DNA from: Medicago truncatula
Taxonomy: Eukaryota; Streptophyta; Magnoliopsida; Fabales; Fabaceae
Assembly: GCF_003473485.1 (NCBI RefSeq)
Contig: NC_053045.1
Span: 37,546,494-37,610,493, forward strand
Direction of reading: 5' to 3'
DNA: 64,000 nucleotides
Position numbers and translations under genes: made by a program. The notes beneath the pieces were generated by a model. The model saw only the letters and a program-made list of their open reading frames with translations, ran no database searches and was not told where the DNA came from. Below are positions 35,290 to 46,510 of this stretch, piece after piece; within the stretch, counting starts at the first letter, position 1; the number at the start of each line of letters is the position of its first letter.

Positions 35290-36898
35290 TCCAGGTCACA
35301 GAATCATGCAACAAAGAAAAGGAAGATGAAGACACCAAATACAAAGACAACGACCTCTGTCTGTGTTAAGGAGCAGTTTACTGAAACTCATACAAATGAC
35401 TTCAAATCTGAAGTAGCGGTCATTTCATCCAGCTAATACAATATACACAATTATAAGCTATATAATAAATTGAATGAGATAGATTTTAATAAGTCACATC
35501 TACTATATAATAAATTGAATGAATATGATTCTAAAGGATTTATCTAAATGTACACAAATATGATTCTGATAACTGATAAGCTGTAAGCTCAATGACTACT
35601 TTATGGTTTTAATTTAGTAACTCTCCAAGTAGTCGTGATGAGAGTGAAGATGATAAGGAAAAAAACTATGATTCTACAGCTTCAACGCCAAAAGTTGTAA
35701 GAAAAGTAGTTCATAAAGTTGCAGAACTTGAAAGGAAAGGCCCCAAGTCTAATTTTACAGTTGATATTGGAACCAACTTTGCCCCTCCAAATGTGAAGAC
35801 TAAAATTGAAGGCAAGCGAAAAATGAATGATTTGGAACTGACTCGGGTTAGAAAAAATCTTTTTTGCAACCCTGAAGAGGAGGATGATAATGATTTTACC
35901 TAAACTATCATCCAAGTCAGATGATTGGATATGTAGATGTTGTTGCTGCTTTTGAAATTCCTACGGTAAGTAATCATTCAACCATAAAATAATTACTTCA
36001 ATTCAAAGTCTGGCAATTGAAATTGTTGCCTAATTTGTGACATGATTCGTGTTTGACAGTGGATGCCAATTACATTCAGACTACCACCATCAATGAATAT
36101 AAATGATGTTTGTGCCTACATATCTGCGTATGTTTTATGCCTAATGCTGGTGATTGAATGGGTAAAACATATCCCAACGCATTTTAATATCATTTTTTTA
36201 GTTATGATTCGCTCGACTACTAGTAATGATTCGCTCGACTACTAGTGTGTTTGGATCAAGGAAAACCCTAAAGTCACTTATGCCAAGGAGTTTTGTGGAT
36301 CAGGAGGTAATTTGAATATGATACTAACTACTTAAAACATCACATTAAATTCTGATGGTATAGGTCTATAATTTTGACATTACAAAATGCAAGTTATTAA
36401 TTTGGTTGTTTCGTGACAAAACTAGCTGAGGGAATCGTTATCCAAAACCAAAGGAATGTGGTATCTCCCTACACCGTTTGCGTTATTCATAACTACTGAT
36501 CTTACTAGAACTTTCTATTTATTTGTATTATGATTTAAATCAATTATGTTTGTATTTTTTATGCAGCAATACGCACTCGGCTGGCGACACACTCCGCATG
36601 AAGTGCGGAAAATCTTTCCAAAGGATTTCATGCCAAAGCAAGGTCAATCTATTACAAAGGTTGTTTTATGTTGATTATGTTTGAATGATTATTGTCACAT
36701 CAAAATTAAAGCATCAACTGAATTATGCTTTTCCATTCTTACAGATTTTCATTCCTGTTAACGATCAAGGGGTGCATTGGTATCTCATGGTCGTCGATAT
36801 TATAGAAAGAAAGTTGGTGTTGTTAGACTCTTTGCCTTGTGTTGAAAGAAATTACCTAAGACGTCGGGAGGTTTTGAAGCTGGTGTGTATCGACGACG
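35290..36898 (+). pseudogene. Ulp1-like (C48) protease fragment, forward arm
   Basis: Exon-like pieces on the plus strand read KVVHKVAELERK, WMPITFRLPPSMNINDV and then FIPVNDQGVHWYLMVVDIIERKLVLLDSLP. The last is the His-bearing part of the C48 catalytic core (HW...D). The frame runs into the palindrome loop before the Gln and Cys of the catalytic site, so the domain is incomplete. Stops interrupt the pieces. Such Ulp1-like genes are known cargo of plant Mutator-like elements (Kaonashi type). Confidence 0.7.
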
Positions 36899-38425
36899 AT
36901 TTCTTTCATGACAAGGCAAAGAGTCTAACAACACCAACTTTCTTTCTATAATATCGACAACCATGAGATACCAATGCACCCCTTGATCGTTAACAGGAAT
37001 GAAAATCTGTAAGAATGGAAAAGCATAATTCAGTTGATGCTTTAATTTTGATGTTACAATAATCATTCAAACATAATCAACATAAAACAACCTTTGTAAT
37101 AGATTGACCTTGCTTTGGCATGAAATCCTTTGGAAAGATTTTCCGCACTTCATGCGGAGTGTGTCGCCAGCCGAGTGCGTATTGCTGCATAAAAAATACA
37201 AACATAATTGATTTAAATCATAATACAAATAAATAGAAAGTTCTAGTAAGATCAGTAGTTATGAATACCGCAAACGGTGTAGGGAGATACCACATTCCTT
37301 TGGTTTTGGATAACGATTCCCTCAGCTAGTTTTGTCACGAAACAACCAAATTAATAACTTGCATTTTGTAATGTCAAAATTATAGACCTATACCATCAGA
37401 ATACAATGTGATGTTTTAAGTAGTTAGTATCATATTCAAATTACCTCCTGATCCACAAAACTCCTTGCCATAACTGACTTTAGGGTTTTCCATAATTGAT
37501 GGAACCATCAGCTAAATTGATATAAACAAAACTAAAAAAATGATATCCAAATGCATTGGGATATGTTTTACTCATTCAAGTCATCGGTATCAAGCATAAA
37601 AACATATGCAGCTATGTAGGCACAAACATCATTTAAATTCATTGATGGTGGTATTCTGAATGTAATTGGCATCCACTGTCAAACAAGAATCATGTCATAA
37701 ATTAGGCAAACAATTTCAATTGTCAGACTCTAAATTGAATTAATTATTTTATGGTTGAATGATTACTTACTGTAGGAATTTCAAAAGCAGCAACAAAACC
37801 TTCATATCCAATCATCTGACTTGGATGATAGTTTAGGTAAAAATCATTATCATCCTCCTCTTAAGTTTGCAAAAAATATTTTTTTTCTAACCCGAGTCAG
37901 TTCCAAATCATCCATTTTTTGCTTGCCTTCAATTTTAGTCTTCACATGTGGAGGGGCTGAGTTGGTTCCAATATCAACTGTAAAATTAGACTTGGAGTCT
38001 TTCCTTTCAGTATCTGCAACTCTATGAACTACTTTTCTTACAACTTTTGACGTTAAAGCTGTAGAATCATAGTTTTTTTTCCTTATCATCTTCGCTCTCA
38101 TCACGACTACTTGGACAGTTACTAAATTAAAACCATAAAATAGTCATTGAGCTTATAGCTCATCTGAATCATAATTGAGTACCTTTAGATAAATCCTTTA
38201 GAATCACATTCATTCTATTTATTATATAGCAGATGTGACTTAAGCTTATAACTGTGTATATTGTATTACCTGGATGAATTGACCACTACTTCAGATTTGA
38301 AGTCCTTTGTATGAGTTTCAATAAACTGCTCCTTAAAACAGACATATGCCGCTGCTTTTGTATTTGGTGTCTTCATCTTCCTTTTCTTTGTTGCATGATT
38401 TTGTGACCTGCATCTCGGTTGTGGC
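36853..38425 (-). pseudogene. Ulp1-like (C48) protease fragment, reverse arm
   Basis: The same fragment in reverse (KVVHRVADTERK, WMPITFRIPPSMNLNDV, QGVHWYLMVVDIIERK). It keeps a somewhat longer open frame than the forward arm in the N-terminal part. It also lacks the catalytic Cys region. The two arms converge tail to tail. Confidence 0.7.
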
Positions 38426-39980
38426 TTTTTCCATAATTGGTGTTCCATGACAACCCTAAAAGTTCGAAAATTATAACAACGCATAAGTGATAATCAAGCT
38501 AAATAGCCTAATCCACAAATTCAATTAGTCTATATCGAAAATTTAAAAGCGCATAACCTAAAATTCAACTAAATAAATGGAAAGATGTAAGTGGCATGCT
38601 GCATTGCTTGTTATGAACATATCAATGGAATCTTATTAAATTATTAATCCATCGGGGTAGTAATTTAATTTTCTTTTTAACTACAAAGGACAAGATATAC
38701 AAATGTAATTTTATCGAAACAAGAACAAAAAACTTTTACACGAAGAACATAATACAACTCTTGAATTGCTGAGTTTCGGTCCTTTATTCATGTGATAAAC
38801 CAAACTCGAATCAGATTCTACTAATACAACTGGAAATTGCATATTTGGATGTTAATTCTTGAACAATTCAGTTGTTTGATAAGGATCAAGCAAAACAAGT
38901 TAAAGCATGAAATATTTAGGCTATAGAAAAGATATAGCCGTGTAACTAAAAAATGAAGTCATAAACAAATAAACCGACAAGAACTTACAAAGAGATGTCT
39001 GAATTACCTTTCTGCTTTGTTGTGAATGAAGCTAATCTTCTAACTGATTTCTGGTTCTTCAGACAGCACATGAATCTATATTCTCCGGGTAGTGGTACAT
39101 GATGAAATATACGTCTGTCCCGATATTTTATTACATAATCTTTGAATTCATTAAAAATCACACCAATAAAATACTTGATATGTGGAATAAAATAATCAAG
39201 CAACCAAAACAACGTGGATAACAATTATATACGCAAGCAAAAGTAGGAAACAACGATAGAAAGAAAGAGAGAACACACGAAATTGGTTTACCTAGTTTGG
39301 GGGAGAGCAGCTCTTCCTTCCACTGTAATGATAAGTAATTTTATAAAAAGATATCAAAAGGTTACAATAAATAGTCTACAAACCTAATTCTACTCGAAGT
39401 CTCAATCTCTTGCCGTGATCAAGAGACTCAATTCTAATAGTGTTTCTCCCCAATGTTTGTTGTAGCAAACTCTACAAACCCTAGTTTTAGTGTTGGCTTA
39501 TAAACCCTTGTTTTTGCCACCTCTCTCTCAAGGTTTAAATCTTATACAAGGTCTATAAATATTTATAGAGAAATAACTCATAAATTTGGAACGAATATCA
39601 CGCTGAGATACGTTTTTTTTTTTCCTTCAGCATCAAATCTTCCTTCATACGGTACAAAAATATATTTACTCTTCATAAATATATTTTCATCAACAATCTT
39701 CTAGAAGCACAAAATATATTTGAAAAAAATCAAGAATACTTTTAGCAACAATATTCTTCATCCATCAAATTTTGAATTAATTTCAACACATAAGTGCAAT
39801 CAAAACAAACAAAATGAGAGAAACAATTAACACTAAAAAGAATGTGCATATCATATTTCAAATATAAAATCATAATATAAATCAATGTCCTATCTTCAAT
39901 CATCCTATCAATACATATTCTGTGATTAAACACGTCTAGCAAAAGGGTCAAAAATAACGACCGATCAGTACAACAACTAA
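38426..39980. other. right part of the 5.85-kb insertion
   Basis: No recognisable protein. A minus-strand frame at 38985-39224 has no known domain. About 39360-39620 looks like a non-coding retroelement or transcript region, with homopolymer tracts. Confidence 0.35.
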
Positions 39981-40489
39981 CTACTATTTGCCACCTTCAC
40001 CAAAAAAAAAGCTACTATTTGCTACAATTAGTGAAAAATAATATGTGTTATGGTACAGTTGTGTTCTCAGCGGTAATTGTGAGTAAGAAACTTGCCTTGT
40101 TTCATATGTCAATTAAAGAATTTCACATTGAACAAACGATAGCTGAAGATGTTTAGAATCCAAAAGTTTCAGCTAGGTTAGAATAGATTTTGTTCATAAA
40201 ATGAAATAACTAGTTAAGCTAATTATTTGACTATAAGACTCAATTTCTATCAACTAAACCGGGAAACCTCTCTTAAAATCTATCTATTACAGATTTTTGC
40301 ATACTTTAATGACAATATTCGACGACTAAGTGAACGCGGCGCGCTAGGGTTGAACTCGAAAATCTTAAAAATCGTAACAAAATTCCTTCAAATCTTCATC
40401 GTACAACAAAAATGAGGGAAGTGCCAATCATTTACAATCCACACTACAAACCCTTACTACCACTGTATCATGAAATCCCTTTATATATA

Positions 40490-41035
40490 TGTAAGTTCCA
40501 TACATCGTCAAACACTACAAGGTACCTTTTCTCCTGCAAGTAATTTCTCACTTCATCGACTAACGACGACTCTCGCTCCATTTGAGAAATACTTTGAGGA
40601 GGATCATCTCCCTTTTGTTTGTAAAAACTTCTCCAACATGCCCCTTAGCAATCCTTCTATATTGTATGATTGTGATACTGTGATCCATACACGATTGTCA
40701 AAGTGTTCAACGACCTTGTTGTCAAAAACTTTCTTAGTTAGAGTAGTTTTTCCCTGCCACCACGGAGACGACTGTGCGCTCTGCTCTTCCCTTACCAGCC
40801 AATCAATTAATATTTCTCTTGGCTCTTCAAAGCCTGCAACGTCAGCTTCATCCATGTAAAATGGAGCCTTTCGAAGGTTCAGCAATGTGGCGTTTGAGGA
40901 ACTGCTTAGTACTTTCAAGTTCATCTTTCATGTCCACAATTTCTTTTGGGACACCCCTAATCATGTTTGTTGCTTCCTTTAATGGTGGAAGCAAGTGCTC
41001 GCAAGCAAAGCAAATGTAGAATCACACATTTTTAT
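40490..41035 (-). pseudogene. CC-NBS-LRR resistance pseudogene, 5' half
   Basis: On the minus strand: coiled-coil remnant LLPPLKEATNMIRGVPKEIV..MKDELES, then YMDEADVAGFEEPREILIDWL, a damaged P-loop reading SPWWQGKTTL, RVWITVSQSYNIEGLL (RNBS-A), and YLQEKRYLVVFDDVW (kinase-2) at the break. The P-loop has lost about 11 bases, which removes the GMGG of GMGGQGKTT and shifts the frame. Another frameshift lies before DDPPQSISQ. Both lesions mean it was dead or decaying independently of the insertion. Confidence 0.85.
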
Positions 41036-41167
41036 CAAAGACTGATCTGTAGTATCTTTGATTTTAATTTGCAAAGTGAGATGAGTGATGAGGAAAATGT
41101 TATTATCCCTTCAAGATTTTATGTAGCCTAAAGACCAAAATTGAATTAGAGTTTCCCATTTAATCAT

Positions 41168-41244
41168 TGTTTTTTTGGTGGTGTCCGGGGTTCAAACACA
41201 AACCTTGCATATGTCCTTACCAACTGAGTTAAGCTCACGGGGAC
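41168..41244 (-). repeat. tRNA-derived SINE, truncated, minus strand
   Basis: Read on the minus strand: GTCCCCGTGAGCTTAACTC (the same 5' start as the SINE at 14435), A box TTAACTCAGTTGGTAAGG, B box TTTGAACCCCGGACACC, then A-rich sequence. Confidence 0.75.
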
Positions 41245-41253
41245 CATTTAGTC

Positions 41254-42822
41254 ATCGTTTAATACTACTTATTGACTACCTAGACATCATTTGTCATGTT
41301 TTTTTCTTTTAAAATTGTTGTGTACAATAGCAAGTTGTTGATCATGTGATCTTTTGTTACATGTGATTTTTTATTTGGTACAATGGGTAAAAGCTAGAAA
41401 AATAAAAGAAGAAACCAAATAATCAAATCGCATGATCATACATCTTGATCATGTAATATGATTAGAAAAACATTGCAAGTATAATTAAACGGCATGTAAG
41501 TGTTAGATGTACAACTACCAATGCATTTTTTAGGGTCATGTTATTTTTTTTTTTGAAGGAAATGCATTTTTTAGGGTCATGTTAACAATTGTCGAAGAAT
41601 ATTATTTAGGGAATCGGTTTAGTTTCTTAAACAACGTCCTAATGAAGCTTAGCCTTTTTTTTTTGTCTCTATTTTTTTGAACTTGTATGATATTGTTTAA
41701 TGCTTTTTGACTCAATATAATCGGCCTAAACACTTAAGTTTCTACTATTAAAACTCTTTTAACCAAGTAAATATATAAAACAAAAATGCAGATTAATTTA
41801 TCAGTAACCTAATTTGTATTTTTTTAAGCACTGTTGCTGATTCACAAATCACAGCAGAAAAAAGGAGCATCATTATCATGTACACTTGTTTGTGAGTCAC
41901 GGCAGAGAAAAGGAGCACAAAGACTTGTTTAATGCTATCATAGGTTTTCATTGTACGTTCAAGACATTTAATGTTGACGATCACTTTAATCTTGTCGAAA
42001 AATTTTACCCTTCAAATTTTTCTATTGAAGAAAAGACTCGATTGGAATGAATGAGTTTCAATACAAAGAGTTTTATGTGCTTAAAGCTGTCAATTTTTTT
42101 CCACAAACACAAAGTTGCACTCAATATAAGCAGATTAAGCTCATATTAAGAAGATTAGAAGAACTAAAGTTTACATTCGCGATTAAGCTCAGTTCGCTTC
42201 ATTTAAAAAAAAAAAAAAACTTAACCTGATCCGACCTTGGAATTAAAAAAGGAGATTGAGAGGCATCCAATAATTTTGATTTTCTACAGATTTTTTTGGA
42301 CTTGTTTGTAGATTTTATTTAAATGTAAACAAATTAGTACATATCATCTTTCTTTTTTACCATAAAACAAGCTTCATTCAAATTGGAATAAATCAATAAA
42401 GAGAGAACAATAAAATTGGATATGAGTTGAGACAATCAAATTGAAATAAGCAAATATCATCTTGAGTTTCCATTCAAAGGAGTGAAGGATCATCTAATCG
42501 ATATCCAAGACATGTAATAATGTTAGAAGACATTCACTTCGATGACATAAAAGAGCAAACACTTGAATTGAAAAGACAATCACCATTATCAGCATGAACA
42601 AAAATAGAGAACAGGAATTGGAATCCTCAAGTTCAACCACTTATGCATCACTGACCCTCCAGAATTGCCTCTGAGAAGGAAATCAAAATTTGTTTGTTCA
42701 AAAATAAAGCAAAACTCAAGGTCTAGCAATGGATTGCAACATCATATGCAACCATACAAAGTCTATGAGCACAATCATAATGATTTTGAATTCATCCATA
42801 CCATTAATCTCCAAAATTTGGA
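41254..42822. other. intergenic and NMT1 3' flank
   Basis: No gene is visible. A short direct repeat (GCATTTTTTAGGGTCATGTTA) at 41523-41583 flanks a T run. Sequence next to 42822 is the probable NMT1 3' UTR. Confidence 0.45.
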
Positions 42823-44127
42823 CTACAGAAGCACAAGCCCAAGCTCTGATGACTTCAATGCATGCCTTACTCGGTAGTTGTAAAGATAATAATGAAGTTT
42901 ACCATCACCTGGTCCAAACTTCAGTTCCTTCAAGAAGCTTTCATTTTGCATGACATCCAAGGCGTTGAAAACATCATAATCCTTCTGTTTCGCTACAATG
43001 AGAGCATCATTCATCAGCTGAAGCAAAGGGGTAGCTGTTGAAACATTGTAAAATGAGTACGCTGCTTTCAAAGTTGAGTAATTTGGGTTGCCAAGGATAC
43101 TAGAAGGAAGTGTGTAAAAACTACAAAAGTCGGTGACCTCGTGAGTTTCAGGACTTTCAACCAGATAACTATCGACAACATTCTCCCTTGGAAGAAGCCA
43201 ATGCTCCACATCATTTTCGTCAAAATCAGGTGCAACAATAAATTGGCTCAAATAATTCCTAATTAGCCTTGTAACCGCAGGAACATCATGGATTTCCATC
43301 TTTCTAAACCCTGGTGTGACTGTTGATTCTGGTAGCTTGTAAAGTTTGATAGTTCTACTCATTGTCATCCGAGCACCGAGCCGAGAGAAACCGACATCAA
43401 TTAGTTTCTTGGGATTCAAAGATCTGTGCCAGTATTGGCAAGTTGCTACTGGTGTAGGAAGAATCACTCCTGCTGTGTATGCAGCCTGCCATATATTCTC
43501 CAAGTGCACCCTTCTGGTCACCTCTTTGATCATGACAGGAGCAAGCCTCTTTGTTCGAAGCTTCTTGTGGACACACAAAAAGTTAATTTCTGCCATATTA
43601 ACAACCTCATCACGAACTCGAATTCGTGCAGGGATACCTGTTATGAAGGCAACCATCTTCTTGGAAGTTTTAACACGGACACCAATATGCCAAGCCGTGA
43701 AGTAGCCCGGAGGTTGCAGAGCCCAGCGCAGAAATTCCTTCGAATAGTTGAACCTAAACATGTTCTCGTCATCTTCAACATAATTATTAGCAAGAAGGGT
43801 ATATATCTCATCACACATCTGCTCGTCATGAATGTCACAAGTAACCCATTCATAGAGGTTAGGAAGGTTGTATGGTTCCTGTTTTACCTCAGATAAGGGG
43901 GTTGGAGGTTCGATAGGACCTTCTGGCAAAGTGGGGTTCCCTATATCCTTGAACTGCCCAACAGGTTGAGTTTCCCAAAATTTATGCCTTTGGTCGAGAG
44001 ATAGAGATTCTTGAACTTTTTGTGCTAGATTATCCAATGCAAGATCACTTTCAGCAGGTGCATTTCCATCTGGGTTGGGATTTTGAGTCTCTTCAGGTGA
44101 TCCAGAGGAAGGATTGCTATCAACCAT
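42823..44127 (-). CDS. NMT1: glycylpeptide N-tetradecanoyltransferase (N-myristoyltransferase)
   Basis: Transfers myristate from myristoyl-CoA to the N-terminal glycine of target proteins in the cytosol. A single coding exon of 434 residues, the same length as Arabidopsis NMT1. I chose MVDSNPSSG at 44127. The in-frame Met codons upstream read through intron sequence: a polypyrimidine tract and CAG acceptor lie at 44140-44155, followed by AAAGCATTTGAAATGG. Family signatures: HKFWETQPV (49-57), EINFLCVHK (180-188), KFGPGDG (403-409), and the C-terminal GLVLL whose terminal carboxylate is the catalytic base. A 5' UTR intron (44140-45571, donor GTAAGT) joins a leader exon near 45572-45690; that intron contains two MITEs. 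No lesion is visible. Confidence 0.95.
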   Translation of the reverse strand: MVDSNPSSGSPEETQNPNPDGNAPAESDLALDNLAQKVQESLSLDQRHKFWETQPVGQFKDIGNPTLPEGPIEPPTPLSEVKQEPYNLPNLYEWVTCDIHDEQMCDEIYTLLANNYVEDDENMFRFNYSKEFLRWALQPPGYFTAWHIGVRVKTSKKMVAFITGIPARIRVRDEVVNMAEINFLCVHKKLRTKRLAPVMIKEVTRRVHLENIWQAAYTAGVILPTPVATCQYWHRSLNPKKLIDVGFSRLGARMTMSRTIKLYKLPESTVTPGFRKMEIHDVPAVTRLIRNYLSQFIVAPDFDENDVEHWLLPRENVVDSYLVESPETHEVTDFCSFYTLPSSILGNPNYSTLKAAYSFYNVSTATPLLQLMNDALIVAKQKDYDVFNALDVMQNESFLKELKFGPGDGKLHYYLYNYRVRHALKSSELGLVLL

Positions 44128-44626
44128 TTCAAATGCTTTCTGAAAAAATAAAAAAACATTTTCCATAAAAAATATTTGAAAAAAGAAAACAAAAATTTCC
44201 CTAAACATTAGAAGGCTGCAAAAGTAACAAGATGCACTAGAAAAAATTTGTTATCAAACAAAACAATACAACTGCTAATCCAGCAAAGGTTCATCCACTC
44301 AACCACTGTCCAATTCTATTCACATCATTGAGAATTAACCAATATTATATCACTGGTTTAATTCAAATGCACTGTCAATGTAAATATTTTTAACACTGTC
44401 AAACAATCATATTCATCAGATCATAAAAAATATTTGATTTATGATTTATCATAACTACTTCTAAAGTGACAAGTATGAGTGATTGTGACTTGTAGTTTAA
44501 AAAAATGTATACCATTATCGTATCAAAATTAAACTCAACCTATCATATGATAACTAATGTTTCAAGAGTTGAATATAGGCCACTTGAACAAACCATGGTG
44601 GAGATTCCAATTGTCGACTATCATTA

Positions 44627-45128
44627 GGGTGCATTTGATTTGCAAATGCTAAAAATCGGGGGACTGGACAACAACCTTTTTGTACCCTGTTTGATTTAGA
44701 AATTGGTCATGGAATTGGACAAAATAGGTAGTAAGGAACTAGACAAAAACATGAATTCTCATCCCTCACTAAACCATGGTACAACTTTTTGTTCAACATA
44801 CATTGGTCATGGGTCTACACAAAAAAGGTAGCAAGGGTCTGGATGAAGCACAGACACGTCACGGACACTGCCATGTGTCACACCCAATCCGAGGAATGTC
44901 CATGCTTCATACTCTGGACAAAAACATAAACTCTTGTCCTCACTAACCATGAGACAACTCTTTGTCCAACACACAAACTATCAAAAATACCAAAATATTC
45001 TTCTTATTTTCCAACATAAAAAATATAATCTCTCTCTCTGCAGTACAGTTTTATAGTGTCTTGTAATGTTCTGTCATGTCATGTACTGCTATATCAGGTA
45101 CTTATTGTTCGGTGAATCAAACGCACCC
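44627..45128. mobile_element. Tourist-like MITE, copy 2 (diverged, 502 bp)
   Basis: Left end GGGTGCATTTGATTTGC, right end GAATCAAACGCACCC. The interior contains duplicated segments of the family (GGTCATGG..., ACAAAAACATGAATTCTC and ACAAAAACATAAACTCTTG), so it is longer than the other copies. It lies within the NMT1 5' UTR intron. Confidence 0.65.
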
Positions 45129-45140
45129 AACCCACCCTTA

Positions 45141-45326
45141 GGGCCCGTTTGAATTGGTTTATTTTCGAGTTTATGTAAATAAATAAGCTTATATGTATTA
45201 TTCATAAGCTTGTAGTGGTAGTTTATGAAAGATACAATTTTTGTTAGTGAGAACTTAAGAATTAGCATAAAAGCTTATGCAAATTTATTTGCATAAGCTG
45301 AAAAATAAGCGAATCCAAACGGCCCC
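45141..45326. mobile_element. MITE with GGGCCCGTTTG ends
   Basis: Left GGGCCCGTTTGAATTGG, right AATCCAAACGGCCCC, with AAATAAATAAGCTTAT and ATGCAAATTTATTTGCAT inside. It lies 12 bases from the previous MITE, in the NMT1 5' UTR intron. hAT-like by style. Confidence 0.65.
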
Positions 45327-45796
45327 AAGTGTTGTGAACACACTTTTCAGTGATGCTACTAATAAGCTAACACAATTAATAATTAGAAACAAAACAATAC
45401 GAGAATCTGACACAGTAAGTAGATTCAAATAAAACAAAAGTAAAACGAAATCTGGCGTAATTGTGGGCATCACAACACAAGTAGATGCAATCAAACGTAA
45501 TCTGAGTGCAAGCAACTGAAAATTAAATCTGTTAATGAGAAAAATTGAAACGAAATCAAAAGATTACTTACAGAAGAGAAGCGCGATCTGAGAGAGAGGA
45601 ATGAATTGTGTTTGTGCCTTGATAGTTGTGAGGTAAAGTATATTGGTGGCGTGTGCGAGCGTCTCTCAATTGTCTTCTGCGGGCTTATCACTGCTCTAGG
45701 CCCATTCAGGTCAGTCCAAATTTAAGACGATGTTTTTTAGGTATGAGTAGAGGTTTTGGTTTAATTAAATTAAATTATACTATTAAATTAAATTTT

Positions 45797-46215
45797 GTCT
45801 TCAAGTTTAGCTCAATTGGTTGAGAAAATGCATAATATATGTGAGATCTTGGGTGTGTTTGGTTTGCAAAATAGCAAGTACTTGACAGAACAGTACAACA
45901 CAAGACAGAACAACACATGACAAATTTTTTATGGCATTGAGTAATTTTTTGTTTTATACGATTTTTAAGGGACAAAATGTTATTTTGGTATTTTAGACAA
46001 TTTGTACGTGGGACAAAAAGTTGTGCTGTGGTCAGGGACAAAAATATGAGTTTTTGTCCTGTCCCTTGCCTCCAGTTTGTCCTGTACCTTGAAACAGTTT
46101 TACAAATCAAACACTGGACAACTAGAGTTGTTCTATCATGTCCTTCATTTTTTAGCAAATCAAACGCACCCTTTATGTTCAAACCCCGGCCACCGCAAAA
46201 ATAAAAATTTTTAGA
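45797..46215 (+). repeat. tRNA-derived SINE split by a Tourist-like MITE
   Basis: The left part (45797-45850) has the A box TTTAGCTCAATTGGTTGAG. The right part (46172-46215) has the B box ATGTTCAAACCCCGGCCACC and an A-rich tail. Removing the 321-bp MITE restores one SINE of about 100 bp. It lies just upstream of the NMT1 leader exon. Confidence 0.75.
45851..46171. mobile_element. Tourist-like MITE, copy 3 (inside a SINE)
   Basis: Ends GGGTGTGTTTGGTTTGC and GCAAATCAAACGCACCC, i.e. a TIR of about 17 bp with three mismatches. It is homologous end to end to 22568-22901. Confidence 0.8.
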
Positions 46216-46241
46216 GCCGATTTAGAGTTTAATTGAAGTGG

Positions 46242-46334
46242 TTAAACTTATGAGTCAGATCATGACGTGATTTTTTTAACTATGAGGTCGATCATGAACG
46301 TGATTTTTTAACTACGAGGTTGACCATGAATATG
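46242..46334. repeat. three tandem units of about 33 bp
   Basis: Units read TTAAC-TATGAGGTCGATCATGA-CGTGATTTT with variation. A full ATGAACGTGATTTTTTAACT is visible in the middle unit. Two of the three units contain a near-TGATCATGA palindrome. Confidence 0.7.
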
Positions 46335-46510
46335 ATCAACATAAACGTGTGCTAGTGATATCAGAGGATTTTTTTTTTTTTTTTTTTTTTTGCATTTGAC
46401 GTATGATAGTGTCTAGAGAAACATGCATTAGAAGCTTATGACTTCTATTTGGGTAGAGTGAGAGGGATGATCATAGATTCGTTTTCTCTGCATGGTTAAA
46501 AAACAAATAT

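Larger units (their letters stand above)
35290..38425. repeat. long inverted repeat (arms about 1.55 kb, 46-nt loop)
   Basis: Arm 1 (35290-36852) and arm 2 (36899-38425) are reverse complements with scattered differences and indels. The loop is 36853-36898. The innermost paired bases are TTGCCTTGT-GTTGAAAGAAAT against ATTTCTTTCAT-GACAAGGCAA. Near the centre both arms encode the identical segment QGVHWYLMVVDIIERK. The arms clearly differ at many positions, which argues against a simple assembly mirror. Arm 1 has a local tandem copy of ATGATTCGCTCGACTACTAG at 36205-36246 that arm 2 lacks. Confidence 0.9.
34639..40489. mobile_element. 5.85-kb insertion splitting the resistance pseudogene
   Basis: The same 24-bp kinase-2 sequence (it contains GTTCCATACATCGTC) occurs at 34615-34638 and 40490-40513, and the two halves of one resistance gene lie outside it. 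The simplest reading is an insertion with a long target duplication. The internal ends (GAAAAGATGGCAGTG and CCCTTTATATA) are not inverted repeats of each other, so the element class is unresolved. It contains the Ulp1-like palindrome. Confidence 0.7.

Noticed and set aside
36685..37066. Two overlapping genes on opposite strands with the same protein
   Set aside because: They are the two arms of one inverted repeat, not overlapping genes.
38985..39224. Minus-strand frame in the 5.85-kb insertion
   Set aside because: No domain, no neighbouring exons and no similarity to transposase motifs that I can see.
44128..44208. Upstream start giving a longer NMT1 N terminus
   Set aside because: The extra 27 residues are Phe-rich translation of an intron 3' end (polypyrimidine tract plus CAG). 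Arabidopsis NMT1 length fits the downstream Met.
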